In this document: positions 22,434 through 33,860 of the stretch, piece by piece
How the letters are laid out: every line of letters begins with the position of its first letter
Numbering within the stretch: the first letter of the stretch is position 1
Position numbers and translations under genes: made by a program
Notes under the pieces: model-generated
Told to the model about the DNA's origin: nothing
Seen by the model: only the letters and a program-made list of their open reading frames with translations
The model's database searches: none
Origin: Oscheius tipulae
Lineage: Eukaryota; Nematoda; Chromadorea; Rhabditida; Rhabditidae
Reading direction: 5' to 3'
Assembly: GCA_037178975.1 (NCBI GenBank)
Contig: JASJZH010000004.1
Span: 7,130,001 to 7,194,000 of the forward strand
DNA length: 64,000 nt

Positions 22434-25400
22434 TTAAGCGGAGTAGGCGTTACTGGTAACGCGTCCTCCCTTGCCAGTCCAGTTGGTATGTTCCCATTTG
22501 TCGGGTGTCGCCAGCAGTTCGTAGGTGTGGGCTCCGAAGTAGTCTCTCTGAGCCTGGATCAGGTTGGCGGGGACGACTTCACTCGAGTAGCCGTCGTAGA
22601 AGGCCAGAGCAGCGGACATGGCTGGGACTGGAATGCCGAGCTTCGTGGCTGTTGATGTCACGTCGTGGAAGGGGTTCTATAAGCATGAGTATGAAGGAAA
22701 GAGTCCAGAAGAAGCCCTACCACTGCATCTTTCATGACGGCGACGAAGAAGTCGTCCAATAGCAGATTTGAGAGCTTCGGGTCCTTATCGAAGGCCTTCT
22801 TGATGTCCCCGAGGAAACGAGAGCGGATGATGCATCCTCCACGCCACATCAAAGCGATGGCTCCAAAATTGAGATTCCAGTTGAAAGTGCGACTAGCCTC
22901 TGCCATGAGCATGAATCCCTGGGCGTAGCTGACAATCTTCGATGCATAGAGAGCCTTGCCGATGTCCTTGATAAATTGTCTCTTGTCGGAAATGAGATCC
23001 TCGGCTTTGTAGGTGGGACGGGGAAGGACCTTTGAGGCTTTGACACGCTCATCCTTCAGGGCAGAGAGACAGCGAGCAAAGACAGCCTCGGCGATGAGAC
23101 TGACAGGTTGACCGTACTCGAGTCCAGCAAAACATGTCCATTTTCCTGTGCCTTTCTGTCCGGCAGCGTCGCGAATCTGAGGAAGCAGAGTTTCTCCCTT
23201 CTCGTCCTTGAACTTAAGAATATTGGCTGTGATCTCGATGAGGAAAGAGTCCAAATCGCCTTTGTTCCAGTCATCCATAACCTGGAATCAACACATTGTA
23301 AAAACTTCAACACAAAGCAAACCTCAGCCATCTGATCGTGAGTGAGTCCGAGAGCTTTGAACATGATTGCGTAGGTCTCAGCTATGAGCTGCATGTCTCC
23401 GTATTCGATCCCGTTGTGTACCATCTTGACGAAATGACCACTGCCGGCCTCGCCGACCCATTCACAGCATGGCTCGCCGTCCGACTTGGCAGCGATACTT
23501 TGGAAGATGTCCTTCAGATGAGGCCAGGCGGCTGGGTTTCCTCCGGGCATTAGAGATGGTCCATATCTGGCTCCTGAAAATGGAAACGTCCGGAGTTCTG
23601 TTCCCAGTGCAAACAACGCAAATAGCAACTAATAGCCTTCCGACGAGGTTGCTATAGCTACGGGCCCCCGAGATCGGGTAGAACGCGGGAACATTTAGCG
23701 AACTCCTGCCTTCCTCTCTTCTATTAAAACACCATCTCTAATCTCCGAATGTCGTTAGAATCTGCTCTGGAGAGGGATGATCTGGATTCCCTTGGCAAAA
23801 GTTATTCCGGTGGTCTTTTGCCCCTTCAGCGGACTGTCAGCGAGCAGCCAAAGAAAGAGCGGCGATGTGAGTTTTGAATCACAACTAATGAGTTGATCAT
23901 ACAATGGTTTCAGTCACGACCGTCGACGACCACACTTGGACGTATGTGAACCAGGCCACACAGTCAACCACGTGGGTTTTTGATTCGAAGTTTGAGTAAT
24001 AACTGACTCAGAACGGAGATAATGGGATATGGGAACGTACCCATCCCTTCCTATAATTGTATTGCCAAGATTTCCGCGGACAACACTGTTTCCGTAAGGG
24101 CAGTCACTTGGAATGTCAACGAAAAGGTTGGTTATAAAGTTACTACAGAAGAAGTTTGTAGCCGGCAAAGGTGCTCACTCAATTAGCTGAGGCTATTACG
24201 AGCACTGCCAAAGATAGCTTGGAAGACATCATTTCCATTGCTCTTCAGGAATTACCGACCTCGTCAATGTGAGTATCAAAAGGATGAAAACAAAAAGAAT
24301 CTCTGGACTCAAAATGGCTTCTAAACTTGGTCTAACCCATCTCTGTCGACTTCCTTATTAGTCGACTGGTCTCTCAAAGATTATCCCTGTACTCTTACTG
24401 TCTCAAATGTGTTAGTTTTCCAGAAACTTCCACGAAGAGGCGTTTGCCATTTTGAGCACAGCGTTCGAAAAAGATTACGCCCCCTACATCTCGAGCCGAA
24501 CCTGGAGTCAGATGATTCTCATTTTCATCAAAAAGAGTCACATTCGGTATGCTACTATAGGTAATTTTTCACTTTAGTTCCAAAGAAGACAAGATTTTAG
24601 AGTACTCGATAAAGTTCGTGCCTGCCGCAGTCTTCGCTAAACCGATGAGGACGAAAGGAGCTCTTGGAGTCTGTTTCAGATTTTGTCAAAAGTGGATAGT
24701 TATTGTTGGCAGCCATCTTTCTCGTTTGTTCTTTATTTGTTTTTTTATAAGGATCGAAGCTCAGACGAAAGTTTTACTCAAAGAACCATGGAATACCAGA
24801 AAATTGCCAAGAGCATGAGGTTCCCGAGTCTGCACAAGTTCACTCACAAGGACAGTTTCTTCGCTGCAGACGTAAGTTAACTATCTAATTTTTTAGAAAG
24901 ACTATGTTTAGGTAGTAGTTTGGAGCGGTGATCTCAATTTCCGCCTCGAGAAAAATCTCCACTTTGACTGGAAAAGTAAGGCAGTCCGACAGGACAACAT
25001 CGAGAGGGCCATGCAAATCGATGAGCTCAACTATGCTAGAGATAAACGTGAGTTTTGAAGGTTCACAGTATACATTTTATTTCAGAGGTGGCATTTTTTG
25101 AGTTTGAAGAGCCAGAAATCACATTTCCTCCTACGTACAAGTTTGAAAATGGCGGGAAAACCTACAACGTGGCGAGGATACCTTCATATACGGTTTGTTA
25201 GCGTTTGTTACTTAAATATTAAGATTTTCAAAGGACCGGGTGCTCTATCGATGCAACGAGAGTATTTTAAAGAGAGTAGGTGCTTATAGCATGCTGGAGA
25301 CTACTGCCTCCGACCATAAACCCGTCTCAGCATCTTTCTAGTAAGCTTTCTCATTTTTGTTCAACTCCTCAACTTTCAGCCTGAATGTAACGGCAAAGCC

Positions 25401-25973
25401 GACAACCCAACGTTTTTTGAGTGCCGAATAGAAGCAAGGGACCCACCTTCTTCGCCTCCAGAGACTCCGCATCCGACGAACAGAATTCCTTGGCTTGCGA
25501 GCTTCTCGGCTCTTTTCTGTAAAATACGAGAGTATTAGAGAGACTACTAAATAAATTTTACGTTTGAGTCAGTGTACTCGGAGTTTCCTCCATCGATGAT
25601 AATGTCTCCGGCTTCGAGATGCGGAAGGATCTGGTCGATCATAGAGTCGACGGCTAAACCGGCCTTGACGAGCATCATCACACGACGAGGCTTTTTCAGT
25701 TTGCGGCACATCTCCTCAATCGACATGGCTCCGACGACCTTGCCTCCCTTGGCCTCATTCTCCAAGAACTCGGTAACTTTCGATGTCGTCCTATTGAAGG
25801 CACAGACCTGGAACCGAATGATTAAAAATCGTGTCATTTCAGAGTCCAGCAGAGGTATCTCAAAGCACGTAAAAAAGGACAAAACTCACTGTGAATCCAT
25901 GGTCAGCCATGTTTAAGATCAAATTTTGGCCCATCACGGCGAGACCAATGACGGCGATGTCTGCTTCGGCCAT
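22434..25973 (-). CDS. 6-phosphogluconate dehydrogenase (decarboxylating)
   Basis: Six exons join in frame: 25890-25973, 25562-25807, 25447-25516, 23323-23573, 22721-23281 and 22434-22676. They give 484 residues, the normal length for the family. The Rossmann start reads [72 protein letters not shown] and the C-terminal FGAHTYELL follow as in 6PGD. The enzyme converts 6-phosphogluconate to ribulose 5-phosphate with NADPH production in the cytosolic pentose phosphate pathway. The ATG lies three bases after TTTCAG, suggesting trans-splicing. Intron 3 (23574-25446) is 1873 bp and carries an entire gene on the opposite strand. Confidence 0.95.
23749..25431 (+). CDS. inositol polyphosphate 5-phosphatase-like, nested in the 6PGD intron
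   Basis: Eleven exons are visible (23749-23866, 23914-23971, 24012-24126, 24162-24268, 24424-24546, 24578 to about 24723, about 24752-24871, 24912-25047, 25086-25192, 25234-25340, 25380-25431). Family motifs appear in order: [63 protein letters not shown] and ASDHKPV. These are the endonuclease-fold catalytic motifs of enzymes that remove the 5-phosphate from phosphoinositides. The odd part is the join at 24724-24751: the reading frames on either side do not match. The T-rich 28 bp between them is too short for a normal intron here. It is either a frameshift (sequence error or real) or an unusual splice, so activity is uncertain. The gene ends 16 bp before the host exon. Confidence 0.75.
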
Positions 25974-27632
25974 TTCCTGAAATCCATGAGATTACCAAGA
26001 GTCACAGGAGAAAAGAAAAGAAGAGAGACAATGCCCACAGAAATTGCGTCAACTAGATTGAGACCCAAAGGATAGCCCGGGAAGAAAACTTGGATCCAAG
26101 GAGCCAAAAAGCAAACTCACTGAATAAAGGGAAATAGAAATTTCAAAAGACGAAGTTTTTGGAAAATTTACAGAAAAGTTGTTTTTGAAAACTATCGGGA
26201 GAGGCAACGATTGAACAAAAATAGAGTACGTAACACGTATTGCTAGGCAAAAAAAGGGAGTTTGTAGTTCCAAAGGTCAGAGTTCATCACTGCCTTGGCA
26301 AACACAGATGACAAAATGACAATTGGGAGGGAGGGAGACGGGAGAAGAATTGAGGCCAAAGGCTAGTCTGCGAGGACAATAGAAGAAAATCATTATCAGT
26401 CCGAGGGAACACGCCACAGCCACACATCACCTTATCGCCTGTTGGTCAGTTTCAGGGTGGTGAGATGCAATACATCCCTCACTTCATTATAAAAGCTTCC
26501 AGCCCAGTTCTCAAAAGAATATAGATTACCCTCAAGGAAGTTTCTCTTTGTCGTACTAAAGATTACCCGGACATACGGGGTTCTTTTTGAAAACAAAAAG
26601 AGCAGACGCATCGGAGTTCTTACACAAGCTAGATTCCATCAGAGAGTGGGTGGTCTCTGAATCGACTGTGTTCAGAGTGTAATCTGGGAAAAAATTGGCG
26701 GGAGAGGATGATAGAATTAAGTCCTCTTTTAACAGAAACCTGGAATGTGCAGTTGAAGGACAAACTGGAGAGTGGAGGGGAGAGATGAAACATAAGAACG
26801 CCTTCCTGTGACGATTGTTCGACTGCCGCAGCCGCTGCGCGGCGAGCAAAGGGTCAACAGAACGACTGATTTTCAAAGGGGGTGGGGTGACCTAGTCTAT
26901 GAAACGGTCATGGCTCTGCCCAGTTTAGCTGTGGTGCTGTGGTCACTGTACTTTGATCTGTCGGCCTTTATTGGTCAAGCTGAAGAGATGTGTCTGAAAA
27001 ATTGGCGACAACAGAGACAAGAATAAAGTAGTAAGAGAAGAAGAAAATTGTCGGAAAAGAGTTGCAAAAGTGACGAGAGAAAAGCTTCTATAAGCGGGGC
27101 AAAAGCTAACGCGCGACCGATAGCAAACGGCTTGTGGAAACTACACTGTTTCGCTTAACTCTACATCCAGAAAGACGAGGCAGCTTGGAGAAAGTTAGGA
27201 GTATACTAAAATAGCTGTTCCGCGCGAGAATGTCATGAACAGATGCTTATATAGCAGCGAGCATGTTCATAAAACCGTTGTTCCGACCTTAAAAGATCGT
27301 GGGAAACGTCATTAGCGTCGCAATGAACATGTGCATATGACCTTGGGCTATGCAAGATAAAGATCAACTACGTCATCGAACTTCTAAAGATCGGGCTATC
27401 GCGGATCTTCCTCGTTTCTTACGCGCAAGAAAATCTGTTTTGGTCATGGAGGGAATGAGTGTTCGCGGCTGCTGACAGTTTCAGAGATCTAAACAGGAAC
27501 TAAAATCTCTTCTGAATAACGCTCTGGAAACACATTTGCAGTGTGAACAGAAGCTTAAATTTTACAACGAGTTTCAATCTTCTGATATCTTATCAGCAAA
27601 ACGATTAGTCAGTTCACAAACGTCTCAGCAGC
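25974..27632. other. intergenic, no supported gene
   Basis: This 1.7-kb stretch upstream of 6PGD has only short frames with no coherent splicing or domain on either strand. I see no clear repeat family in it. Confidence 0.5.
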
Positions 27633-28990
27633 ATGGCCGATTTTCTCCAACAACATTGCAGTTTCGATGGCTGTCAGAAGATCTGCAAACAAAGAAGGCG
27701 AGTCCAAATCTTCCAATGTTCAGTGTTTCTCAGTGCTGTCCTCATACGAAATGACCTTCGAAGTATACGTACCAGACCACAAGGCGGGTGAAAATTTGCA
27801 TACTCTACTGTTCAGGTTTTAGTTTGAAGATATCAAAAATTTGTTCAGGGATGTCTCATACGTCTTGATTTTGATGTGATGAAAAAGATTCCAGCGACTT
27901 GCCAGCAGCCGAGTCATTTTTATCACTCCCGATACCTCGTCAGATCTACACGAAGATGAGGATGATTGGTAGTTTGGGAAAGATACAGAAAGGATATGAG
28001 TGTACGTACTAATTTCAACTAGTACGTATACTTTGCCTCCTGATTACTTCAATATTGCGATAGAATATTTTATTGATTTTGTTTAACTCCAGACAAGTTT
28101 TTCACCTCTAAAACAAGCCTTACTTCCAAAAACATGTTCTGCAAAGTTGCAGCTCCGTTTCTGTTCTACAACATCGCCAAGCTCAAAAGTGCCTTGGTCT
28201 ACCCGAATAGTTAGTTAGAAGTTGCGAATTTCCATAACCAAACAACTTGAAACTCTTCGACCATATCAACGCATGAGGGTCGAAAAATTGCAAAAATAGT
28301 ATTGCTGTGCCAAATATGCTTAGTTGTCATGATTCCGATCATTTAGTAACTAAATTCATTTCATAACGAAGGGGGCGGAGTATACGTACTAGTCAAAACT
28401 AGTACGTATACCTCCTCAACCGTACAGGACAGAACGGTAGTTCCAATGGAACGTTCTAGGTTGTGGCTTCTACCTGGACGCTACTGTGGCGCCGTGTTTC
28501 GTGTTTTACAAATTGTAAAGCTATATGCCGAAGGATGTTATGAAACTTGTGGTATCGCTGATTCCTGCCATCGACAGAGACAGACTAGAAATTATCGCCC
28601 ATACCATGGGTGGTCACGGAGCCATGGTCATCAGTCTATCTTCAAGGCAATTTCTGCGTTCGCGCCAATTGCTCACCCTATGAAGAGTCCATTTGGATTA
28701 AAAACTTTCGGGGATATCTTGGTATCACTTTGAAAAGAAGATAGGTAATTTTAGTTTCTTAGGCGGTGGTCAAAGATTACATGGGACCGAAGAGAGCAAC
28801 CCTCGTCGATCAGGTAGCTTTCAAGATTAAGAAGTATTCAGTTTTTAAGAGAACTGAAGACGAGTACTACCTAACAGATCATCCGGAAGAGCTTGCAGAC
28901 GCAGCCTCTACCAACCCAATGTAGACGTCTTGTTTCGATTGTACGAAGACTACGATCACAAATACTATTTTATTGTCTCCTTCATTTTAA
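27633..28990 (+). pseudogene. S-formylglutathione hydrolase / esterase D pseudogene
   Basis: Pieces of the family appear in the right order but in different frames. They are HCSFDGCQK at 27633 onward, YEMTFEVYVPDHKA, then VIFITPDTS with EDDW followed by an in-frame TAG. After an insertion come GCGFYLDATVAP, IIAHTMGGHGAMVISL, FKAISAFAPI, LVDQ, and RLYEDYDHKYYF at the end. The active gene's GHSMGG nucleophile motif reads AHTMGG here, so the catalytic serine has become threonine. A stop codon, frame shifts and a 412-bp palindrome-ended insertion (28000-28411) all disrupt it. The normal enzyme detoxifies formaldehyde conjugates in the cytosol. The region to about 29117 includes a short unrecognised open frame. 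Confidence 0.8.
28000..28411. mobile_element. 412-bp insertion with palindromic ends
   Basis: The right end, 28380-28411, is a perfect palindrome: 14-base arms GTATACGTACTAGT around a 4-base spacer. The left end, 28000-28031, is a diverged copy of the same 32-base palindrome. The unit sits between the parts of the esterase D pseudogene encoding EDDW and GCGFYLDAT, which are adjacent in the active enzyme. It is therefore an insertion. It has no coding capacity and no obvious target duplication. Confidence 0.65.
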
Positions 28991-29341
28991 GTTCCATTTG
29001 GGATTGTGATTCTAGGTCAAAATGAAGTCAAGGAACTCTTCACAGCACACAAGATCATGGCGAGTGTTCCGGTGGTCCGAAACTCAAGCGGTGAACTTAT
29101 TCGCATCAGAACATAAAAAAGATGAAATTGCTACGATAAAGCGACGATAAAGCCTATCGATCATGTGCAGGAGTTAGATAACAATCTTATACGATGAAAA
29201 ACTGCCTTGCCAAAAACTGCATAAGTAGGGCATGTAATGGATCGTCCTCTACGTTGCCAGTGTGTAGTTTCATCCTTCAATGTAGAAAGATAACAAGAAC
29301 GCTGGAACACACAAACCTGATCTCCAGTATTTGAATATTTC

Positions 29342-29415
29342 GGGCGCAGCCGCGCTCAGTGGTAGCGCGTTCAACTATAAATTTGAGCGACTTGGATTCG
29401 ACTCCCACTTGCGTT
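29342..29415 (+). pseudogene. tRNA-like sequence, degenerate
   Basis: A D-arm-like GCTCAGTGGTAGCGC, an anticodon-like stem-loop and a T-arm-like GGATTCGACTCC are spaced as in a tRNA. The acceptor stem does not pair well and the T loop is irregular. This suggests a tRNA pseudogene or tRNA-derived repeat rather than a working tRNA. Confidence 0.4.
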
Positions 29416-29460
29416 TTTTTGTTTTTGGCAAAATTTTTTTCTGTGTATCCCTATTAAACA

Positions 29461-29665
29461 TCTCTCTACTACTAAAGCGCAACGGTGTCTGTCTGTCCGC
29501 GCGTGACCACGAAACAAAAGATGCCAAGTCATGGCAAGCCAAACTTGGTAACTTATGTTAGAGAAACGGCGCAGCCGCCTATTGTCAATGTTAAGTCAAG
29601 ACTAAAGGACGGCAAAGTCTGGAGTGGAAAACATGCTTCTGCGGAAGCATTTCTACTCAATAAGC
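29461..29665 (+). mobile_element. short Helitron-like non-autonomous element, copy A
   Basis: It begins TCTCTCTACTACTAAAG, a start typical of Helitrons. It continues with a GTCTGTCTGTCCG motif and an internal GC-rich GGCGCAGCCGCC. It ends near a hairpin (ATGCTTC / GAAGCAT at about 29632-29650) followed by TTCTAC. A second copy, inverted, lies at 40720-40945 and shares the first motif, GGCGCAGCCGCC and flanking bases in the same order. The terminal CTAC here deviates from CTRR. Confidence 0.5.
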
Positions 29666-29910
29666 TTTTGAAGCAGCTTGACTAAATTTGTTTTGTAAAA
29701 CAGACAGAGAACTTGGTGTAAAAAATGTTTATTCGGTAATGATCATTATGGTGTTTGTTGAAGAAGTAATCGATCCTAAGTGCGTGGCGGAGGAGTTGGC
29801 AGTCTGAAAGGACAAGGTATTGTTGGTACAAACATAATGAAAAGCTGGAACTGGTGTTGAGCATCTTTCGGCCAGAAACATCCGACACCTCACTTGCATT
29901 CTCAGAGATA

Positions 29911-30270
29911 CTAGTAAAGTACAAGTTTCTTTTCTTTGTTGCGCTGCCTTGGCGCATTTGAAACGAAATGAGCCCCATGTGACGAAGAAAAAGATGTATA
30001 AAACTGTCGCTCTATTATATTGTCGCTATATTATTGAACAAACAGCTGACATTGTTTTTAATGGCAGTGTTTTGTCACAGAGAATCAAATGTTTTAGCAT
30101 GATCAACTTACTCAAAGTCTCCTTGAACAAAACTCGTAGTTCTGAAAGTTTTTTCATAACTGACTCACACTGACTACTTACGTGGAAATGATGAGTAGAA
30201 CAAAAACGACAAAACAAATGGACGCAGCTCCAGAGATTGACGAAGCTACTCTTCTGTGCGACATGGTCAT
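29911..30270 (-). CDS. tiny membrane or secreted peptide, paralogue of the 36.6-kb gene
   Basis: Proposed exons are 30182-30270, 30112-30141 and (weakly) 29911-30025, giving 77 residues. Exon 1 encodes a polar start and a hydrophobic stretch (FVVFVLLIIST). Exon 2 encodes TTSFVQGDF. The same arrangement, with LLIIST, then VTSIVQGDI split by introns at the same places, occurs in the gene at 36.6 kb. The shared exon-intron layout is the main evidence that both are real. The third exon is not conserved with the paralogue and may be wrong. Function is unknown. Confidence 0.4.
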
Positions 30271-31226
30271 TCGTCTGTGAGGCCCAGATGGTTTCGGCAG
30301 ATATATATTGTCGCTTTTGAACCTATCGACGATCTTTTGATCCTGGTCCGGAAAATTAGGGACTTATAAAATATCTTGGAGAGAAGGAAAGTGAAGGAAT
30401 ACAGAACAAGAACAGAGGTAAATCAGAAAGGACGTTTGTTCCCAGGATCTTCAGCGCCATCTTTCCGCATTTGGATCGAAAAGTTCAAAAAGGAAACCTT
30501 GGATCGTGCTGAAGTATATCGAGGAGATCCCCAAAACGAACGAACTATTGGATTTCATACTCTCGATCGTTAGCTACGCATAACGGTTGGAATTTGATAA
30601 TTTGATCACAGATCCGGGAGATTCGAAACGTTTTTTCAAAGACTATCCAAAGCGACTACGATATTTCCGCCTCGCCTCGTTTAGCAAAAAATTGAACGAA
30701 GTGAGAAGGAAGTTTGTATATTGTCTGGGAGGGTAACGGAAAGAGAACGAGCAGTTGCAGGGTCTTTGAAAACATTGAACTTTCAGATGTGTCGTTCAGT
30801 TTTTCATAAATACTCGTCCATTTGCGATAAACATCTCATGATATCCTCACAATGACGTCTAATTGGATTTCCCAACCGACTCTTTCTGATCTCGATCATC
30901 ATTCTGTTTTCTTCCCTGGTCCAATTAACAGAAAACCATCTGTTTTGTAGTAAGGCGGCAAGGTTGAACAACAATCAAGGACACGTTTATAAGAATATGT
31001 CAGAGCTACCGTACTTACTTCCTCAATACATCTGTTTTCAATTCTTTTGAATAGAGCACGTGGTTTTTTCACTATATGTTTCTTTTCCTGGTTACATGAG
31101 TCAGAGATGCTCAATAGTATTATGATTAGAACTGATTTAAGTCATGACGCTACTAACTGTGTTACTTCAGTAAAAAGAGGAGAAACGCCTACCAAACTTG
31201 CGTCATTGGTGTAAAAACGACTTCTG
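30271..31226. other. intergenic, no supported gene
   Basis: Short frames only. A 71-codon minus-strand frame at 30899-31114 is unrecognised and not supported by splicing context. Confidence 0.5.
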
Positions 31227-32686
31227 ATGGAAGCCTACTTTCGAAACGGCGGTCTACCGCCTTTCTACCGCTGCGATGAGTGAGTTTTGGCTTTTGGGGG
31301 TTACTGGAATACTTTTAGGGTCAAGAACTGGACTTACGATGAATGGCTACTCCAGGGAGAGCCACAGGTTGCTCTCGGGTTCGAGTGTCTCATCTACGGA
31401 GCCAGTTGCATTGTAGGTCATCGCTTTCTGGAACTATTCAGTTTCAGATTCTCTATCTACCATGTCTCTACGTTCTTCTCCAGAGGGACCTAGTTGGCAT
31501 CACAGCTTACAAGCTCCTCTTCCTTCTGACTCTCCTCGAAATAGGGAATCTTCTAATGAACTCGGTATCGGCTGGAATCTTCTTCATCCAGGGAATCGTC
31601 TATTGTAACTATCCGAATCTGATGTACGTCATGGGATCTCTGGTTATGTGTCAGTTCTTTGGTTACCCTGAGTAGAAATAGAGTTTCAGCCTTCTGGACA
31701 GGAGTCTGTGGGACATGCTTTATTCTCGGACTGTCTCGCCTTGTAGATCTGTGGAATCCGCTGTGGCACGATGCCATTTTTGGAGGTACGACAATTCAGA
31801 AAGTGTCTAACTTTTCTACCTAGGAAAACGGATAATATTCTCCCTGCTCCTCATCTTCAGCTACATGTCCTACATGTTCTTCTACACCAAGCCAGCTGTT
31901 TTCAACTCCCGCCAACTCACTTGGGACTTCGATCCCAGGGTCTATCCCGACGGGAGTATGTTCATGGTAACGTGACTAACTGATGAAAGATACGAAAAAG
32001 TTTAAGAAATACGCGTCTCTTCCAACCAACTTCAACAACATGGGAACATGTGTGTGTACTTTGCTGATCACGATTACCTTCACCTTTTCTTTCGTCTACA
32101 AGTACACGCTTCACAACTTTACCCTCTCGACTTTCCAAAAACAGGCGAGTAAGAAGAGGTGTCCAAGATTGTTTGGACTCTTGGAAAAGACTCAGTTAGT
32201 AAGAATTAGGGATGTTTTTGAGTGGGTAAATGAGAAGTAATGAGCATGGGTCAGTATCGGAATACAAAGACTGAAAGATCATGGATTCGAATGTTTTCAG
32301 CTCTTCATCCAGAGTACTGTAGCCTGCTCGAATAGTCTCTTCTCGGCCCTGATCTACGTCTCCTATTCTTACATTCCAATCAGCCGCTTCGTCAACTATT
32401 TGGGTCTTCTGACTTGGCAGCTGTCTAGCGGTATTTTTGACTTTATCCCTCGGTACAAAACATACTTTCAGCTGGAGAACTCATTGTTTTCCTCTTCCTT
32501 AACGTGACCATCCGTCGTCGGGTCTTTCGCATACTCCACGTACAGCACAATCCATCTACTATTCATCTAGCCAGTTCCGCCTATCGAGTACGAAACCCGG
32601 ACTCGGTTCCGCCGGCGAATCCGAACTCTGAAGAAGTTCACAAAGTTGGTGTAGCCCTGCCGAAGGAAGAGTCATTTGCACAGTAA
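31227..32686 (+). CDS. seven-helix chemoreceptor, Srt-type
   Basis: Eight exons join in frame: 31227-31279, 31319-31412, 31448-31649, 31690-31785, 31824-31966, 32007-32144, 32301-32430 and 32472-32686, giving 356 residues. NWTYDEW, ILYLPCLYVL after helix 1, FSYMSYMFFYTKPAVFNS and the loop before YASLPTNFNNMG fit the nematode Srt family. A cytosolic Ser/Pro-rich tail ends at 32686. The intron after 32144 starts GCGAGT: only a GC-AG intron keeps the frame into LFIQSTVAC. Exon 3 could start six bases earlier. Expected to be an odorant or pheromone receptor in sensory neurons; ligand unknown. Confidence 0.82.
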
Positions 32687-33498
32687 TCTTGTTTGGGCCG
32701 GACATGTACAGTATTGAATCACAAATAAAGATGAGACTCATGGAACTGCAATGAAGTACTTTGTACAGAGTTCAATTTCCAGGCAGGCTTCGTACAATCT
32801 AAAAACGACATGACTTTTGAGTAATTTGGTATTTACAGCGGAAAAGAATAGGCTTAGTAGGAGTCAATGTTCGAAATTGACAACTCATCCTACCGAAGCG
32901 CGTATAATTACAGGAATAGTAACTCCATCTAGAAATGAGGTGTCAATCAGATGCCATGATTTTTGCCGAAGAGAGGTGAAGACGGCAGTTTAAACTAGGT
33001 TTCAATACAAAGCAGCCCGACTGAAAGTTAGTATTTGCGGTAGCTTATACCCTATTCTTTGTTTACAAAGGAATCTGAATAGAAAATTAGATAGAAAAGA
33101 TACGAAAGAAAGAGTAGAGCCACTTGTCGCCAGCTAGGAGAAGCCGATAGCACAATCGGAAGCAGAGGAGTAGAGTGCAAAGAACTCGACTAGTTTAATT
33201 TGTTAAGCAACAGAAACTTTTGCAATTGTTTTGCAAAACCTTAAAAACGAATTCAAGTGAAACAGCTAATTTATTTATTTACGATTAGCATATCATTTCG
33301 ATATGTCGCATTTTGCTCTGTCTGAAGTTGTCGGGATCCGCCTTAGCCATCTGTACCCAGTTCTCGTCACATCTTGTTGCAAAATCGTCGCATGAAGACC
33401 ATCTTCTGTTCACGATGAATCCGATCTGACCGTCATGTAGCAGCAGATGTCCTGTCGCAAACAGCTAATTGCTAGTGTTCAATTCAAAACTATTTTCG
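32687..33498. other. intergenic, no supported gene
   Basis: Nothing recognisable is seen on either strand; frames are short and A/T-rich. Confidence 0.5.
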
Positions 33499-33860
33499 AT
33501 GCTCTTCGCTATGCGGCTGGCCCTTCTCGCCGTTCTCCTCGACTGCGACTACCAAGGACTTCAGAAGATGTCAGCTGTCAAAGAATCAAAGGATCTCACA
33601 AGTCTCTTATCAGTCTCTCCAAAAGAAACCTTCTATCAAGAGAACAGGAGCAACTAGCTGGAAGTAGACTACTACGATGGACACCCAGAATCGACTCTTC
33701 ACGACGGAGCCACTGTAAGAGCTGCCAAAAACCGCCGAGGGACTGGTCAGGACGAGGACTTGGCCCAGGGATCCACCTACTGTCAAGCCTTCTTCGATGC
33801 TCAAGATGTCATCGGCAGCAGCAACTTCGGGGACTTCGGAATGCGTCAATGTTACAAGTT
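33499..33860 (+). CDS. possible small secreted peptide gene
   Basis: A start at 33499 gives a hydrophobic leader (MLFAMRLALLAVLL in part). After an in-frame TAG at about 33655 the same frame continues with DYYDGHPESTLHDGATV, NRRGTGQDEDLAQG and DFGMRQCYK. An intron ending CAACTAG at about 33657 would remove the stop, but I cannot find a convincing donor. It could be a peptide precursor, a decayed gene or chance. I do not recognise it. Confidence 0.28.
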
